A DNA stretch of 64,000 bases from positions 1 to 64,000 of the forward strand of contig MCFE01000084.1 in assembly GCA_002104905.1 (NCBI GenBank). The letters run 5' to 3'. The notes beneath the pieces are model-generated. The model did not search any database. It had not been told where the DNA came from and saw only the letters and a list, made by a program, of their open reading frames with translations. Origin of the DNA: Basidiobolus meristosporus CBS 931.73 (taxonomy: Eukaryota; Basidiobolomycota; Basidiobolomycetes; Basidiobolales; Basidiobolaceae). The position numbers were made by a program, and so were the translations under genes. Within the stretch, counting starts at the first letter, position 1; each line of letters opens with the position of its first letter. Shown in pieces: positions 1-11,678 of this stretch.

Positions 1-1080
1 GTGGTACAATATGCCACTGATATCATTGCCCCACTTGTTGACCAAAAGAAAGCCTCGGAGAAGCAAACTGGTGATGGCAATCTGCCCGCCGACTACTCAT
101 CAGTAGTTCCTTTTGAAGTTGAATCTTGTCAAGAGGTTCCAGGTAAGGGGATTGAGGCAGTGATCAACGTGTCGACCAGTCCAGAGCCCAAAGTCTTCCC
201 CGAATTCATCTACTCCAGGAATGCCGGTCAAGAATCGGATGTGGAATTCGCGTCTCTGACAATCCAAATTGGAAGCCCGGGTTGGATCACATCTATTGGT
301 AGCCAGTATGCTAGCTCGGTTACTGACAAACAGACTGAAGATCGGGAGATCGAGGCATTCCAAAACACCGGTGCCTCGATTGTGCAGGTTGCTATCAATG
401 GGTTCATCGTACTTACCCTTGGAGTAGCCGATCGTCCCCGTGAGCACACCGCTGAGATCATTCGCGAGCTCGAAAAGCGCGGAATTCAAGTGTGGATGCT
501 CACCGGTGATCATCGTATCTCTGCTACAGCAATTGCACGCGAGGTAGGGATTAAACCGGAGAGAGTAATGGCTCAGGTTGTGCCCGAAGAGAAGGCCTCC
601 AAAGTGGCATCCCTTCAAGCCCAAGGCGTCTCGATCGACCCCGCTCGTACCTTCAAAGGACGGTACTTCCCATGGCTTCGCGACGGCATGCCTAACCATA
701 GAAATGCAGTAGTGGCAATGGTGGGAGATGGTATCAACGATTCCCCCGCATTGGCTCAGGCCGACGTTGGTATCTCACCATCCTCTGGAACTGATATCGC
801 CATTGAGGCCGCATCCATTATTCTTAATACGCCTAATCTTATGTCGCTTCTTACCATGCTTGATCTTTCCGCGAAAGTACTTCGCAGAATCAGATACAAC
901 TTCGCGTGGGCCTTTTTCTACAACTTCCTGGCCATCCCAGTAGCTGCTGGTGTGTTTTATCCCCTATGGCTACACCCATTCCCTCCGGAACTTGCCGGAT
1001 TAGCCATGGTGCTTTCATCCGTGACTGTGATCTGCTCGTCGCTGCACCTGAAACGATTCCAGGCCAAAAAATACCTATAG
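1..1080 (+). CDS. ccc2: Copper-transporting P1B-type ATPase, C-terminal part (CCC2/ATP7-like)
   Basis: This is the 3' end of a gene whose start lies outside the window. Position 1 is a GTG inside the reading frame, not a start codon. The family pumps Cu+ across Golgi membranes using ATP to load secreted cuproenzymes. Visible parts are the end of the nucleotide-binding domain (a PGKGIEAV loop near residue 48 of the fragment), the P-domain motif MLTGD at 496-510, the hinge motif GDGIND at 724-741, and two closing membrane segments ending in a SSLHLK tail close to that of ATP7-type pumps. The phosphorylated DKTGT motif and the CPC membrane motif must lie upstream. Read straight through, the hinge carries about 28 extra residues; a probable 63-nt intron (647-709) removes 21 of them. 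The best model is therefore join(<1..646,710..1080). The stop is TAG at 1078. A downstream AATAAA near 1115 may be a polyadenylation signal. Confidence 0.88.
   Translation: MVQYATDIIAPLVDQKKASEKQTGDGNLPADYSSVVPFEVESCQEVPGKGIEAVINVSTSPEPKVFPEFIYSRNAGQESDVEFASLTIQIGSPGWITSIGSQYASSVTDKQTEDREIEAFQNTGASIVQVAINGFIVLTLGVADRPREHTAEIIRELEKRGIQVWMLTGDHRISATAIAREVGIKPERVMAQVVPEEKASKVASLQAQGVSIDPARTFKGRYFPWLRDGMPNHRNAVVAMVGDGINDSPALAQADVGISPSSGTDIAIEAASIILNTPNLMSLLTMLDLSAKVLRRIRYNFAWAFFYNFLAIPVAAGVFYPLWLHPFPPELAGLAMVLSSVTVICSSLHLKRFQAKKYL
647..709 (+). other. Probable 63-nt in-frame intron in the copper ATPase gene
   Basis: The stretch starts GTACCT and ends GCAG, with a CTAAC branch-site match at 692-696, 13 nt before the acceptor. 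Its length is a multiple of three and it has no in-frame stop, so a plain ORF scan reads through it. Removing it brings the P-domain lysine helix within a few residues of VAMVGDGIND, the usual spacing in P1B ATPases. Other introns in this window are 59-65 nt long with the same branch consensus. Confidence 0.65.
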
Positions 1081-2079
1081 ATACCATTTGTCGCCTCAAT
1101 TAACTGTGTGTAAAAATAAACATGAAAATCATTTTGATTCATATCAACAATATGTATATATGGCTTTGAGTAGTATCGTAGAAGTTTGGCTATTAGCACC
1201 CCAAGTGTGTCTTTATTTGCATTTACATCAGTGCACAAGTACACAGATGCTGAAAGAGCTTTATTTTGATTCAACTCATCGTACTTGGTGCACTGCTAAT
1301 CATTTCTTCGTTTTTGTGCTTCTACAGATACACTCTTGAACCTATCCGTACTGCGGAATCGACCACACGAATGTTTCAACTCTGGAAACTGTGTACATAA
1401 CTTGGAGTCATTTGGACAAAAGCGGTATTACTTTAATGACTACTTGGGCTTTGATGATCTAAAGTAATATGCATCCTACATGCCAATTCCTAAACCCACA
1501 GTTCTTAATACGGCAATTAGCAAAGTTGAGACTCAAGATATGCGATAGATATAGGTGTTAAATAAGTTTCATAAATCCGAAATTTACAGCATTATCAAAT
1601 GAAAAAGTTGTAGCTTATGCTTTCAAGGACTTGGAAAAAACCTATAAAATATATACAGGAGGCTCCAAGGACTTATGCTATTTATGTTATACCAAGCTTG
1701 TAGTATGCGGGCCAATTCATTGACTTGGTGAAGCTATCCAAACTTTCAAGCTCTTCCAAAAGACCCTAAACTTGGCACATCATCTCATGATAACTTTCTT
1801 CCAGTATATAGAGATTCAACTTGATAGAGTGCTTTCAAAAGTAGAAATGCCTAATTTCAAATCAACAAACTACCAAGTAAATATCATACAGTTCTCTGGG
1901 CTTACCAAGTCACTTCCAATGCTTTTAGAATCTTGCTACAGTACGTGCATAGTCTTGGCTTGCATGGACAACTTTGAGAATAATCACATCTTGGGTACCT
2001 TAGATTTCAAAGTAGATCCCATGCTGTTAATTTTGTAATTACACCTAAATATTCATCTAACTTGGCTATTTAGTTTATA
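1081..2079. other. AT-rich intergenic stretch, no gene seen
   Basis: This follows the ATPase gene and holds its likely 3' UTR. All reading frames are short and show no family motif. The right part may be a further decayed portion of the copia element that follows, but no motif supports this. Confidence 0.5.
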
Positions 2080-3600
2080 ATCTAAAAATCTTAGAGAATT
2101 CTGACCAAACACCTTGTTGGGATGTACCTTAAATATTTTCACCAAAGTATCAGGCACCCATAATATGTAATAACCTATGAAGAAGATTTAGTATATCCTG
2201 AATATACTTGGACTGGCTTAGGGTAATAGTCCAAGTACTTCTGTATATGGGAAACTCTATCTGTAAGTAGTAATTGAGCTCTCCTAGATTGGGCATCCTG
2301 AACTCCTTAGACAGACTGGTTTTAGCCACTTCTAGGGTTTCTTGGTTATTTGTGGCTATAGTAAGATTATTCACATACAGAGCTAATAGAACTCTATTTG
2401 CTCTATCTTACTTATAATATACTATAATTAGCAATAATCCTTTAGAAAATCAGAGATTCAAAATAAAGGTCTATCTTGCAATTCCTGGCTCTCCACAATT
2501 GCTTAAGACTATGTGTAGATTTTTAAGCCGACAAACTAAGTAGAAGTTATCTTGGTCAACAAACCCATCAGGCTAGTTCATATGCATGTCCTCATCAAGT
2601 TCTCCATTCAAAAATGCAGTTTTTGCATCTGTTAGATGTATAAAGAATATATGTTTGGCTGCAATTGCCAACATTAAGCAAATGGGATAAACTTGGCTAT
2701 CAGGGCAAAGGTCTTAGTATGGTCAAGTCCTTTTGTTTGAGAGTATCCTTTGACCATAAGTCTTGCATTGGAGCTTTCAATTGTACCATCAGCCTTGTAT
2801 TTTGTCTTGAAGATCCAACTGCATCCAGTTGATTTCCAGTTGATTGATATTTTGACAAACTCACAAGTTTAATTTTCCACCAGGGCCTGATATTCCTTAC
2901 TCTTTGCAGATCTCCAAAACTTTGTCTGAGGGCTATTTAGAGCCTCTTTTTTACTCTGGGGTTCATCAATATGTACTGAATATGCATAGGCCAAGTTTGT
3001 ACCTTGATTGATAAATTAACTTGGGCTATTTCTGGTCTTCTTGGATCTCCCAGCATTTGATACTATAATGATAACCTCTGGGATATTCAGGTGCACTGAT
3101 TCAGGCTGAGTTACTGTTATCAAGTCCTCTGGAGTGAAAGGTTGGTCTACAATGTATTCTGTATTAACTCCTACTTCTAAGGTATACATCTGTGGCAATT
3201 GACTCCACCCAAAAATATAGGCTAATTTTTGATTGTGGATTGTGGATTATGCCAAATCAGTTATTGCTTTGTTTACATGTTCTGCTAATCCATTTTGCTG
3301 TGGGGAGTATGGTACAGTAGTCTCTTGCTTTATCTCATGAATCTTACAGAAGTGGATAAAGAGTTATGAGGTGTATTCTCCACAATTGTCAGAGTGTATT
3401 TTTGTGATTTTTTCACCAGTTTCTCTCTCCACCATGGCTTTAAGCTCCCTGAGCTTAGGCAGAGCTTGTTCCTTTCTCTCCATGAAGTAGAGTCATGTGT
3501 ATCTTGTATAATCATTATTAAAAGTGATGAATACTTTATCCTACCCAAGGATAAGTGCATGTATTCTTTATTTAGAGTTATTGAAACAAAGGTTTCAGCT
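2080..3600 (-). pseudogene. Decayed Ty1/copia polyprotein (integrase to reverse transcriptase)
   Basis: On the minus strand, from high to low coordinates, recognisable copia landmarks appear in the correct order. They are the integrase core with a KIHSDNCGEYTS-like block (3361-3418), the ETTVPYSPQQNG block with its catalytic-region neighbours (about 3270-3340), the RT block TDAKTAFLNGELDED (about 2590-2640), the YVNNLTIA segment in the place of the YVDD active site (about 2350-2375), and the FRMPNLGELNYYLQIE block (about 2240-2310). Stops and frameshifts break every domain, so it cannot be expressed as a polyprotein. No LTRs were found around it. The order IN then RT marks copia rather than gypsy. 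Confidence 0.85.
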
Positions 3601-4529
3601 GTTGGTGATTTTACCCCCCCCCTAACCCTGACCCTTGGTTACTTCCATCCACCTAGCTCTATCACCCATAAATTTGACTGCTTAGACAAGCTTCTCAATC
3701 ACTATATAAGGGACCTTACACTTTAACAAACTAGCTTCATAATTGTCAATTATTCCTTCTTATGCAGATGTAGTAAATCCTAGTGAGAACTTAGTCAGCA
3801 CAACAACAGTCAATTTGAGCGGTAGCTGTTGCATGCAGCACACATCATATGTTGATAGAGATCGCATTTTTGCATATAGTAAACCTCTTGCTGGATGCTT
3901 AAAGCTTAGTTATACATCAATTATAATTGAGTCAAAGTATTTACTGGCTTATAACGTGAAGCTTAGTGAGAAAATTAAATAAAAAAATCTCACAAGATTT
4001 AGCACCACCAACAAGCTCCATATGCTGGCCAACCATCAACTCGCAATTTACTGGAAATGCTGCGTTACAATATCGATCGACAATGTTGCCCTAGTCATAG
4101 GGAAATTGGTGAAAGAGTGTGGATCGAGCCGTAGCATATTCAGTCATAGAAAAAAGTAGGATTTTTTACCAAATAGATTATCTGGACGGGAGAAAATGGC
4201 ACCAAGCCCACGTCCATGGAAATAGCTTTTGGGATGTGTAACACTTCACCAAGATGCAATACTCCCAATATCTTCTATTTGATTTGAGCGATTAGCTATG
4301 AAAGGTTCTCGCAGCATCCATCTCATCTACATGATGGCAACCCTAGTGTAACTGGGTGCTGCCATCCATGGCCGTGTCACAAGTTAACAAAAAACCATCT
4401 TCCAATGATACATGACAAAAGGCTTGTATAGTATTCTGACTTCTTCACAAGTTCATTGTGGCTGGCCTCAGGCTGTCACGAAAGTATGTGAGTAACAATG
4501 GTGATAGGACACTGCACATTGCACTTCAC
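3601..4529. other. Intergenic region upstream of P450 gene 1
   Basis: The stretch has a run of C near 3614-3622 and one 79-codon ORF (3743-3982) with no recognisable family. Its right part is the promoter region of the first P450 gene. I see no other structure. Confidence 0.4.
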
Positions 4530-4537
4530 TATAAAAG
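4530..4537 (+). promoter_or_regulatory. TATA box of P450 gene 1
   Basis: TATAAAAG lies 56 bp before the ATG at 4586. The same octamer lies 42 and 38 bp before the ATGs of the two paralogues, which supports both the promoter and the chosen starts. Confidence 0.7.
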
Positions 4538-4585
4538 TATCCAACCTCCACAGCAGCAGCCCGTCTATGATTTATTTACACTGCA

Positions 4586-6267
4586 ATGCTGTCGCTGATC
4601 ATTTTCGTTGGCCTTGTGTTCTTTCTGCTTTGGGATAAATATTTGAAGAATAGTCAGTATTCCCATTTACCCGGGCCCAAAGGAATCCCAGTTTTTGGGA
4701 ATCTTTTTCAATTACGCTTCGAGTACATCACCCAGATCCTTGAAGGCTGGGCGTGGAAATATGGGCCAGTGTTTCGCCTGAATTTGGCCCACAAGCCATT
4801 CCTTGTCATCTCGGATATCCAGCTATGTCACGAAATCCTAAAGGCGAGGCCCGATGGGTTCTCCCGTGGACGGGGCCTGGCACAAGTCGCAGAGGAGCTG
4901 AAGGCAAATGGGCTTTTTTCTCAAGAGGGAGAAGGTTGGAAGCATTCGAGATACTGGGTGGCTAACGCCTTTTCCCCCTCCAAGGTACGCGAGTTTAAAA
5001 AGTGTGTGTGGTATCGCTCCAAGAAACTCCAAGAAAGGCTGCAGGATATTGCGGAAAAGCAAGCCCATGTGCTGGCCTCAAAACATACCAGTGCCCCCGA
5101 ATCCACCACTTCCAAGTTCCCCATCACGAACCAGTACGATGGCAAGGATATGACCGACAGCATCCTGAACGAGATCCAGTCTACCGTCCTCTCGATCGTC
5201 TGCGACATCTCCTTCTCGTGGGGCGAGGAGAACTTCCTTTCTAACGACGTGTTGAATCGTAGTAAGATCTTCGTGGCTAGGTTGTTTGAACGCACGTTTG
5301 CCATCTTCCCTACCTGGAAAATCTACAAGAATGAGAGGGACCGGATTGCTGAGAGTATGAAGGCCGAGTTTGAAACCCGAATCCAATCGCTGATCGACGA
5401 CACCAGTCGCGTGCAGGGGAACAAAGACTCCCGAACCCTGCTGGAAATATTGATGAAGAGTACCCTGGAGGCTGATGGGGAGACCAATGATCCTTCGGAA
5501 AAGCGTCGTCGGATGCATCGACTGACGAATGACCAAATGAAAGCCAACCTGCTGACCGTTGTCATGGCTGGATACGGTAACTATGGACTCCATATTGGCG
5601 TTGCTCTGCGCTCCTAACCACTGACCCCCTGATAGAAACCACTGCCACGGTGATGAGCTGGATCCTGTACGAGCTCGCGGAGAATCCCCACTACCAAGAG
5701 CGGATACGGGCCGAAGTTCAAAAGGTGTTTGGCGATGTTAATCAGCTAGACATAGACCAAGACTTGCCGGTCATCGAACAGGCCCTTAACTCACCAGACA
5801 CCCGGCTCCCATTCATCAACGCTGTGGTGCAAGAGGCTCTGCGCATCCATTCAGTGCTGCCGATCATCAAGCTGAGCGCGCTGAAGGATCATGTGATTCA
5901 GGGCGTTACCATCACCAAGGGAACCCAAGTGTTCCTTCTCACTCGTACTGCAGCCCAGCGGTCGTGGCCGACATCCGACCCATTCAAGTTCGACCCGGGA
6001 CAATGGCTGGGAGAGAATGGCGAGAGCGAGAGCCAAATTAAGACCATGGGCAAGCTCGGGCTTACTTTCGGCCATGGACCACGAGTGTGTCCTGGACGGC
6101 ATCTGGCCGAAACTGAATTGATTGTGCTGACCGCTTTGACTGCTGCCAACTTCCGTTTATCTACGATTGGCATACCCCCGGCTGAGGAGCCCGTCACGGA
6201 GAAGGTGCTGTTCACAACCTACCCAGCAAACATGCATATTCGCATCGAGCCCTACAAAGCTGGCTAG
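4586..6267 (+). CDS. Cytochrome P450 monooxygenase, tandem copy 1
   Basis: Two exons, join(4586..5576,5636..6267), give 540 aa. The 59-nt intron splits the glutamate codon of the I-helix motif AGYETT (residues 328-333). The protein starts with a hydrophobic ER anchor (residues 1-15), then a basic stretch and the proline-rich hinge PGPKGIPVFGN. The K-helix ExxR is E397-R400, and the haem loop FGHGPRVCPG puts the thiolate ligand at C482. All elements of a working microsomal class II P450 are present; it would take electrons from the ER P450 reductase. The substrate cannot be read from sequence. It is the most diverged of the three tandem paralogues. AATAAATAAA follows the stop near 6286. The ATG was chosen because it begins the anchor and sits just after a TATA box. 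Confidence 0.92.
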
Positions 6268-7326
6268 GTCGTACTTGGGCCACTGAAGAATAAATAAATC
6301 GCTCATAACCCTGTGTTGGTGGATTCCACCATCAAACCATCCATGCTCTGTATACCGATATACTGCAATGTAGCACAGCTGCAGCCATGTTGGAGCAATT
6401 AACCTACTGATCCAGGCACCGAGTTTGTTGTGGGGCAGTGAATGTGCCCAGCGTAGTGATCATTTGATGGGGTACAATGCTGGTGTAATGAAGAACATTC
6501 GATTCCCGGGTGAATTCCGACCGCATCTAACGATGATGAGGTGTGGATACTCGATTCTCAAGCAGGATTGTACACGTATAGATGGTTAGATTAGTGTTAA
6601 TTATCCACGGGTTAGTGCATCCTTACGTCTAGCAAGTTACATGCCAGCCACTACCCATTTTAGATATCGAAGATCTTATCGGGATTTTATTCTCGCATGC
6701 CTGGATGCTCATAACTGAGCCAATTAGGCACGGCTGTTCTCCAGCTTGATTGGCCCGCTTATTTCAATGACACCGTGTCACCCAATCATCTCACTATGCT
6801 AACCTACGGCCTTCTCGATCCACATCCAGGTTCAAACTGATTTCCAAAATAACTGAATCGATTCTTCACCTCATGGAAATATTCTCAACCCCTTCCATAG
6901 CCCCCAAGTCTTGTTCTTTTCTTTCCGGGATTTTCCCCCGCACTTTTGGAAGTGTAAATACTAATTTCTACTCGATTAACCCAACAAGTGTATCACGTGC
7001 TTTACACTGATCATTGTCAAATTGCTTCGAAACTCCAACTCCTTTGTGAGAAACTTGATAAGCTTTGGGCATGCCATACCAGCTATCAGATACAACCTTC
7101 CAAGACCTTTTGTTACAAATTTTGAGGCTTTTGGGAATGATTTGGTGCACTTAAAGACATGTAAGATATCTAGCTGTTGGTTTTGCAAGGACTACTACGT
7201 TATGGGGGACCATGCAAGCTTAACTTTGGCAGCATTTTCAGGAAGCTTTGATTATCTGCAGTACTTTGATGATTGCAAGAATTAACTAGCATCATCCGGG
7301 CAAGGCTTGGGTCAGTGATTTACAAT
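6268..7326. other. Intergenic, no confident gene
   Basis: This holds the 3' flank of P450 gene 1. A minus-strand open stretch (6976-7188, about 70 codons) and overlapping frames at 6968-7285 have no family motif that I recognise. They adjoin the dispersed repeat at 7327 and may belong to the same mobile element. Confidence 0.35.
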
Positions 7327-7640
7327 CCCTATTAAAAATCACAAACTTGGAATTCATCTGATTATTTGCTGGTATTCCAACGGTATTTTGCCGGCATTCA
7401 GCTGGTGTTTTTCCTTCAAATTTTTAGTTGCGTTTTTTGTTGCAAGTGGTGAGTAGCTGATTACCAAATTTGGTGTCAACGCTAGTGGGCCTAGTCTCCT
7501 CCTGGAAAATATGTCTGCTTGTCTGCCAAATGACTAGTACCCGAGATATTGAGAGTGGCAAGTTTAGCGAGTCTTGGAATTCAGCTGATGTTGTGACGGG
7601 ATTCTGCTGGCCTTTTCTTAATATTCGTTCTTAGGGAATC
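7327..7640 (+). repeat. Dispersed repeat, single arm of a foldback element
   Basis: This starts ATCCCTATTAAAAATCAC and is similar along its length to both arms of the inverted-repeat element at 25069-25621. Shared blocks include TTGGAATTCATCTGATT, CCTAGTCTCC, ATGTCTGCTTGTCTGC and TTGCTGGCCTTTTCT (with small differences). Only one arm is seen here. This copy keeps about eight CpG sites; the 25-kb copy has none. Confidence 0.75.
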
Positions 7641-8345
7641 TCTCAATCATCGTGGCGGTGACTTTTAGCAATTGAAGTATATGTGGGTATTGTTGATGAT
7701 TTTGGGGATTCTTGGGAGAACTAGTGAATTGTGCGGTTTTTACTAGATGATTTATTAGATGTAGCAGTTGTGTCTATGCTTTTACAGGTTACAAAAACAT
7801 GACTACACAGTCTGCGGTCTTTTGAAAAACTCCAAGTAGTGGCATATTCTCAGCACCTGGCATTATGATATCAATATTCAAAGAAAACCCCAAGAGAAAG
7901 TTTGGTCAGGAGTTGATCAACTTCATAGACTGGATTCAAGTGGCCAAGATATTGTCACTATTTAGGAGTAAATGCAAAAATACCAAGTACCATGAATAAG
8001 GCAAGTCACTGTAAAGCGATAGGTGACGACGTAATGTTTGGCGCAATGCACATTAAATCTTGGCTGAGTTTCTATTGAATTTTGACAAGTGCTTCCAGGT
8101 TTCTACAAGGATAAGCAATTCTATATTATAGCAATCCATATCACAGGGAAGAAGCGGCTTATACACAACCAGTTGTGTTAATTATGAAGTGCTTATACCA
8201 TTCCAATCATTTTTCTAAAGCAAAATAGATCAAGAGGTCAATAGGTATAGGAATATCATTTGCAATAATAGGGCGTGTGTTTAGTGCCGACTTTACACCA
8301 ATACGAAGGTATCATGCCCTCCCAGTGCATCCGCAGTGGGTTCCA
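7641..8345. other. Intergenic, nothing recognised
   Basis: Short frames only, with no motif, RNA gene or repeat that I can support. Confidence 0.35.
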
Positions 8346-9049
8346 TCAAAGTGACAAAGTAAAACACATCACGAATACATGCGATACATTACGACTATGG
8401 TTATACTTTCCCATATAATACCATTGGGTTGCACCATGCTCGGCATTATTGATACAGGCTTTTACCAGGGGTCGGATGATATCCTCCACAGATATCAGAT
8501 CCGAAGAATATGTCAATACTATGAAGTAATATAGGTCCGAAAGCAGGCGTCCATGAGTCAATCAATTTAAATCCCTTTAGACGGGGAATAGCTCTTAATA
8601 TACAAACAAGATATCAATGCCAGTCAGGAATTTGGAGTGGGTGTATGTCTCAGCCATAGCAGAACAGTAAGCATGAATACTTTCTCGGACTTCGACGTCC
8701 GGTTGTCTTGCTTGGAAGCGGAAACTTGGTGGTAAAAGTAAATCCACTTCAGGATCTTCATACCGGAGTGCTGTGGATGCCCATCGACATGCTTGTAAAT
8801 ATTCTTTGCAGGCCCATTGTCAAAACGATGAGTATCAACCACACGGCAACCAAAGCTTGCAGGGCAGAGCAATTAGTGGTATACTTTCTCGCCAGCATCC
8901 GCCCAAAAGTCCTACAGAGACATTATAGCAAGACTTTTGGATGCCATGACAATAAATCAAATTTCGCCACCACGCTTCGTATAATAATACCTCCCGGGTG
9001 TATAGCGGATTTTGCCCATCTGTCTCCTTTTGAGGATGTACCGATTTGA
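8346..9049 (-). pseudogene. Unrecognised minus-strand coding-like remnant
   Basis: Minus-strand fragments at 8624-8872 and 8346-8561, plus another frame over about 8790-8900 with a strongly hydrophobic run (ALVAVWLILIVLTMGL), look more protein-like than the surrounding DNA. No single frame is open throughout and no clear splice sites join the pieces. It may be a decayed membrane-protein gene between the P450s, or chance. I do not recognise a family. Confidence 0.2.
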
Positions 9050-9948
9050 GTTCTAAACAGGCCCATCCAGCAGGGTCATGCTAGACAGCCGAAAATGCAC
9101 CCAACCAACCCAACCGGCATATGGTGACACATTTCCGAAACCGCTAAGAGACATGTTTCAGCTTCCATGAGAGTTGAGTTGTTAGGATACATTCCCCTTA
9201 TCCTCAGCTGTTACAGCTAAGATGCGATTTGAGTGATGGGCATTGGTGATTACCCCTCAGTTGTTCGATTGCAACAGTAGTCTCTTGTCGGCCAGTTACC
9301 CATGCATTGCGACCATTAATCTTTCTACCGGCCATTACTGATGCACGTCTTGACTAGGAGGGCCTTCTTTACCCCGTCAGTCATGGTATTTGATGCACCA
9401 GCACCGATGATCTCCAAATGACTATCGGACAAGTGTCCTGGAGCTAACTAATCTACATGTTGATACTCGCTGGGGGAGAAAGCCAGTGTAGATAAATAAT
9501 ATAATATTTCGTCATATGAAGCTTCGACGTGGCGAACTATCAGCAAACATACAAAGATGTTGGTATGCGATGTCAGTGGGAAAATAATACAGTGGACGAG
9601 GGCACCATGTCCGAGTGATTGATGAGTATTTGCTAGGAATATTCTCTTGGCTGGCCATTATTGTAAGCCCGATTAGCCGAGCTGTAACACTTCAAGCGCT
9701 GTCAAATCCTGTAAAATATTCAGGAATGCATTTGCCATATGTTCAATCAGATTGTGCGTGATGCTTACTCTTCTAAGCTGACAGCATGTTGGATTTCAGA
9801 GTTGGAAGACCATAGTGAATTATCAAGATCAGCTTGAACTCAAGCGGTTGGTACAAACACATGATCAGTCTCCTCCCTAAACAGACCAAACTAGAAATAA
9901 CCCTTTGATACAATAGTGGAGTATTCCATATATGATAATGTTGGTTTC
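9050..9948. other. Intergenic, promoter side of P450 gene 2
   Basis: No gene seen. The region ends in the TATA box at 9949. Confidence 0.4.
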
Positions 9949-9956
9949 TATAAAAG
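9949..9956 (+). promoter_or_regulatory. TATA box of P450 gene 2
   Basis: TATAAAAG lies 42 bp before the ATG at 9991 and is followed by a pyrimidine-rich leader. Confidence 0.7.
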
Positions 9957-9990
9957 ACCCCTCCCCGCCCATACTTTCTGCCCCAATACA

Positions 9991-11678
9991 ATGTTGCTGA
10001 TAATAGCATCCCTTACACTTGTGCTGCTAATTCTCTGGGATAGAGTCGTTAAAAATGCACAGTATCCTCATATACCTGGACCAAAAGGAATCCCCATATT
10101 CGGCAACCTATTTCAAATACGTCTGGACCACTTCACTCGGGATTTTGAAGGTTGGGCTTGGAAACATGGGCCAATCTACCGCTTGAAGCTGCTTCACAAG
10201 CCACTTCTTGTCGTCTCAGATATACACATGTGCCAGGAAATCTTAAAGGCAAGGCCCGATGGATTTACTCGTGGGGCAGGCCTGGCTCGGGTAGCTGAGG
10301 AGCTGAACGTTAATGGGCTCTTTTCGCAGGAAGGTGAGGATTGGAGGCATTCAAGATACTGGATAGCAAATGCTTTCTCCCCAACCAAGGTGCGCGAGTT
10401 CAAGAAGTGTGTATGGTTCCACTCCAAGAAGCTGCAAGAAAGGCTCCGCAGTTTGTCCGAAGAGCAAGCGAGAGTGCTGGCCTTGCAGCGCTGCGAGAGT
10501 GCCGACTCGAGCGAGTCGAAATTCCCCATCAGGAATAGCTATGATGGCAATGATCTGACCGAGAGCATCCTCAATGAGATCCAGTCAGCAGTCCTTTCGA
10601 TTGTTTGCGATGTATCCTTCTCATGGGGAGAGGAGAACTTCCTCTCTCATGATATCCTGAACAGAAGTAAGATATTTCTAGTTCGCATCGTTGAGCGAGC
10701 AGCATCTATGCTCCCGACCTGGAAATTCTACAAAAATGAAAAGGACAGAATAACCGAGAACATGAATGCCGAGTTTGCCCAGCGGATTCAGGCTTTGATC
10801 GACAATGGCTACAAGCATCAGGAAAACCGAGACTCTCGGACCCTACTTGAGACGCTGATCAAGAGCACTCTTGAGGCGGATGGGGACTCCACCGACTTGT
10901 CTGAGAAGCGTCGTCGTATGCATCGCCTTACACACGCCCAGATGAAAGCCAACTTGTTGACTGTGGTAATAGCGGGATATGGTAAGTATTGGCTTTCTGG
11001 ATTCTCCCCACTCTGTTGAACAGCTCTAACCATTCCCCTCGAACAGAGACCACTGCAACGGTGATGAGCTGGGTTCTCTACGAGCTTGCCAAGAACCCAC
11101 AGTATCAGGATAGGATAAGAGCGGAGGTGCAGCAAGCGTTTGGTGATATCAACCAGCTGGACATTGAGCAGGACTTGACTATCATCGAGAAAGTCCTGAA
11201 CTCCCCGGATATTCACCTTCCCTTTGTCAATGCCATCATTCAGGAGTCTCTCCGTATCCATTCGGTTGGACCTGCGCTTAAAGTGCAAGCGCTTAAGGAC
11301 CACGACATCCAGGGACTAAAAATCAGCAAAGGAACCGAGATATTCCTCCTTACCCGGGTTGCGACCCTACGATCATGGCCAACTGCGGATCCCTTCAGGT
11401 TCAATCCGGAGCAATGGCTTGGGGAGAATGGTGAGAGCGAAAGCCAGATCAAGACCATGAACAAGCTGGGCCTAGCATTTGGATTTGGACCTCGTGTATG
11501 TCCAGGACGGCACCTAGCTGAAACCGAGTTGGCTGTATTAATTTCTTTGATAACCGCCAACTTCCGTTTGTCCTTCCTTGCAATACCGCCATCGGAGGAA
11601 CCAACCATGGAGAAGGTCCTCTTTACTGCATATCCAGCAAATATGCACATCCGTATCGAACCCTACATGCCCAAATAA
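9991..11678 (+). CDS. Cytochrome P450 monooxygenase, tandem copy 2
   Basis: Two exons, join(9991..10981,11047..11678), give 540 aa with the same intron position (65 nt) as copy 1. An in-frame ATG-less extension exists upstream, but the ATG at 9991 begins the N-terminal membrane anchor (MLLIIASLTLVLL) and follows a TATA box. Landmarks are the hinge PGPKGIPIFGN, the I-helix AGYETT, the K-helix ExxR near residues 397-400 and the haem loop FGFGPRVCPG with the Cys near 482. A 335-bp block (10342-10676) is identical to copy 3 (13629-13963). The intron and most of exon 2 are also nearly identical, whereas the N-terminus, the segment just after ExxR and the C-terminus differ. The substrate is unknown. 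AATAAA lies near 11724. Confidence 0.93.

Noticed and set aside
5078-5593. 171-codon minus-strand ORF within P450 gene 1, and similar ones in copies 2 and 3 (10818-11303, 14105-14548)
   Set aside because: Antisense shadows of conserved P450 coding sequence; some run across the intron, and none has a recognisable domain.
5577-5649. Stop codon in the middle of each P450, suggesting pseudogenes
   Set aside because: Each stop lies within a 59-65 nt GT-AG intron; splicing restores AGYETT in all three genes.
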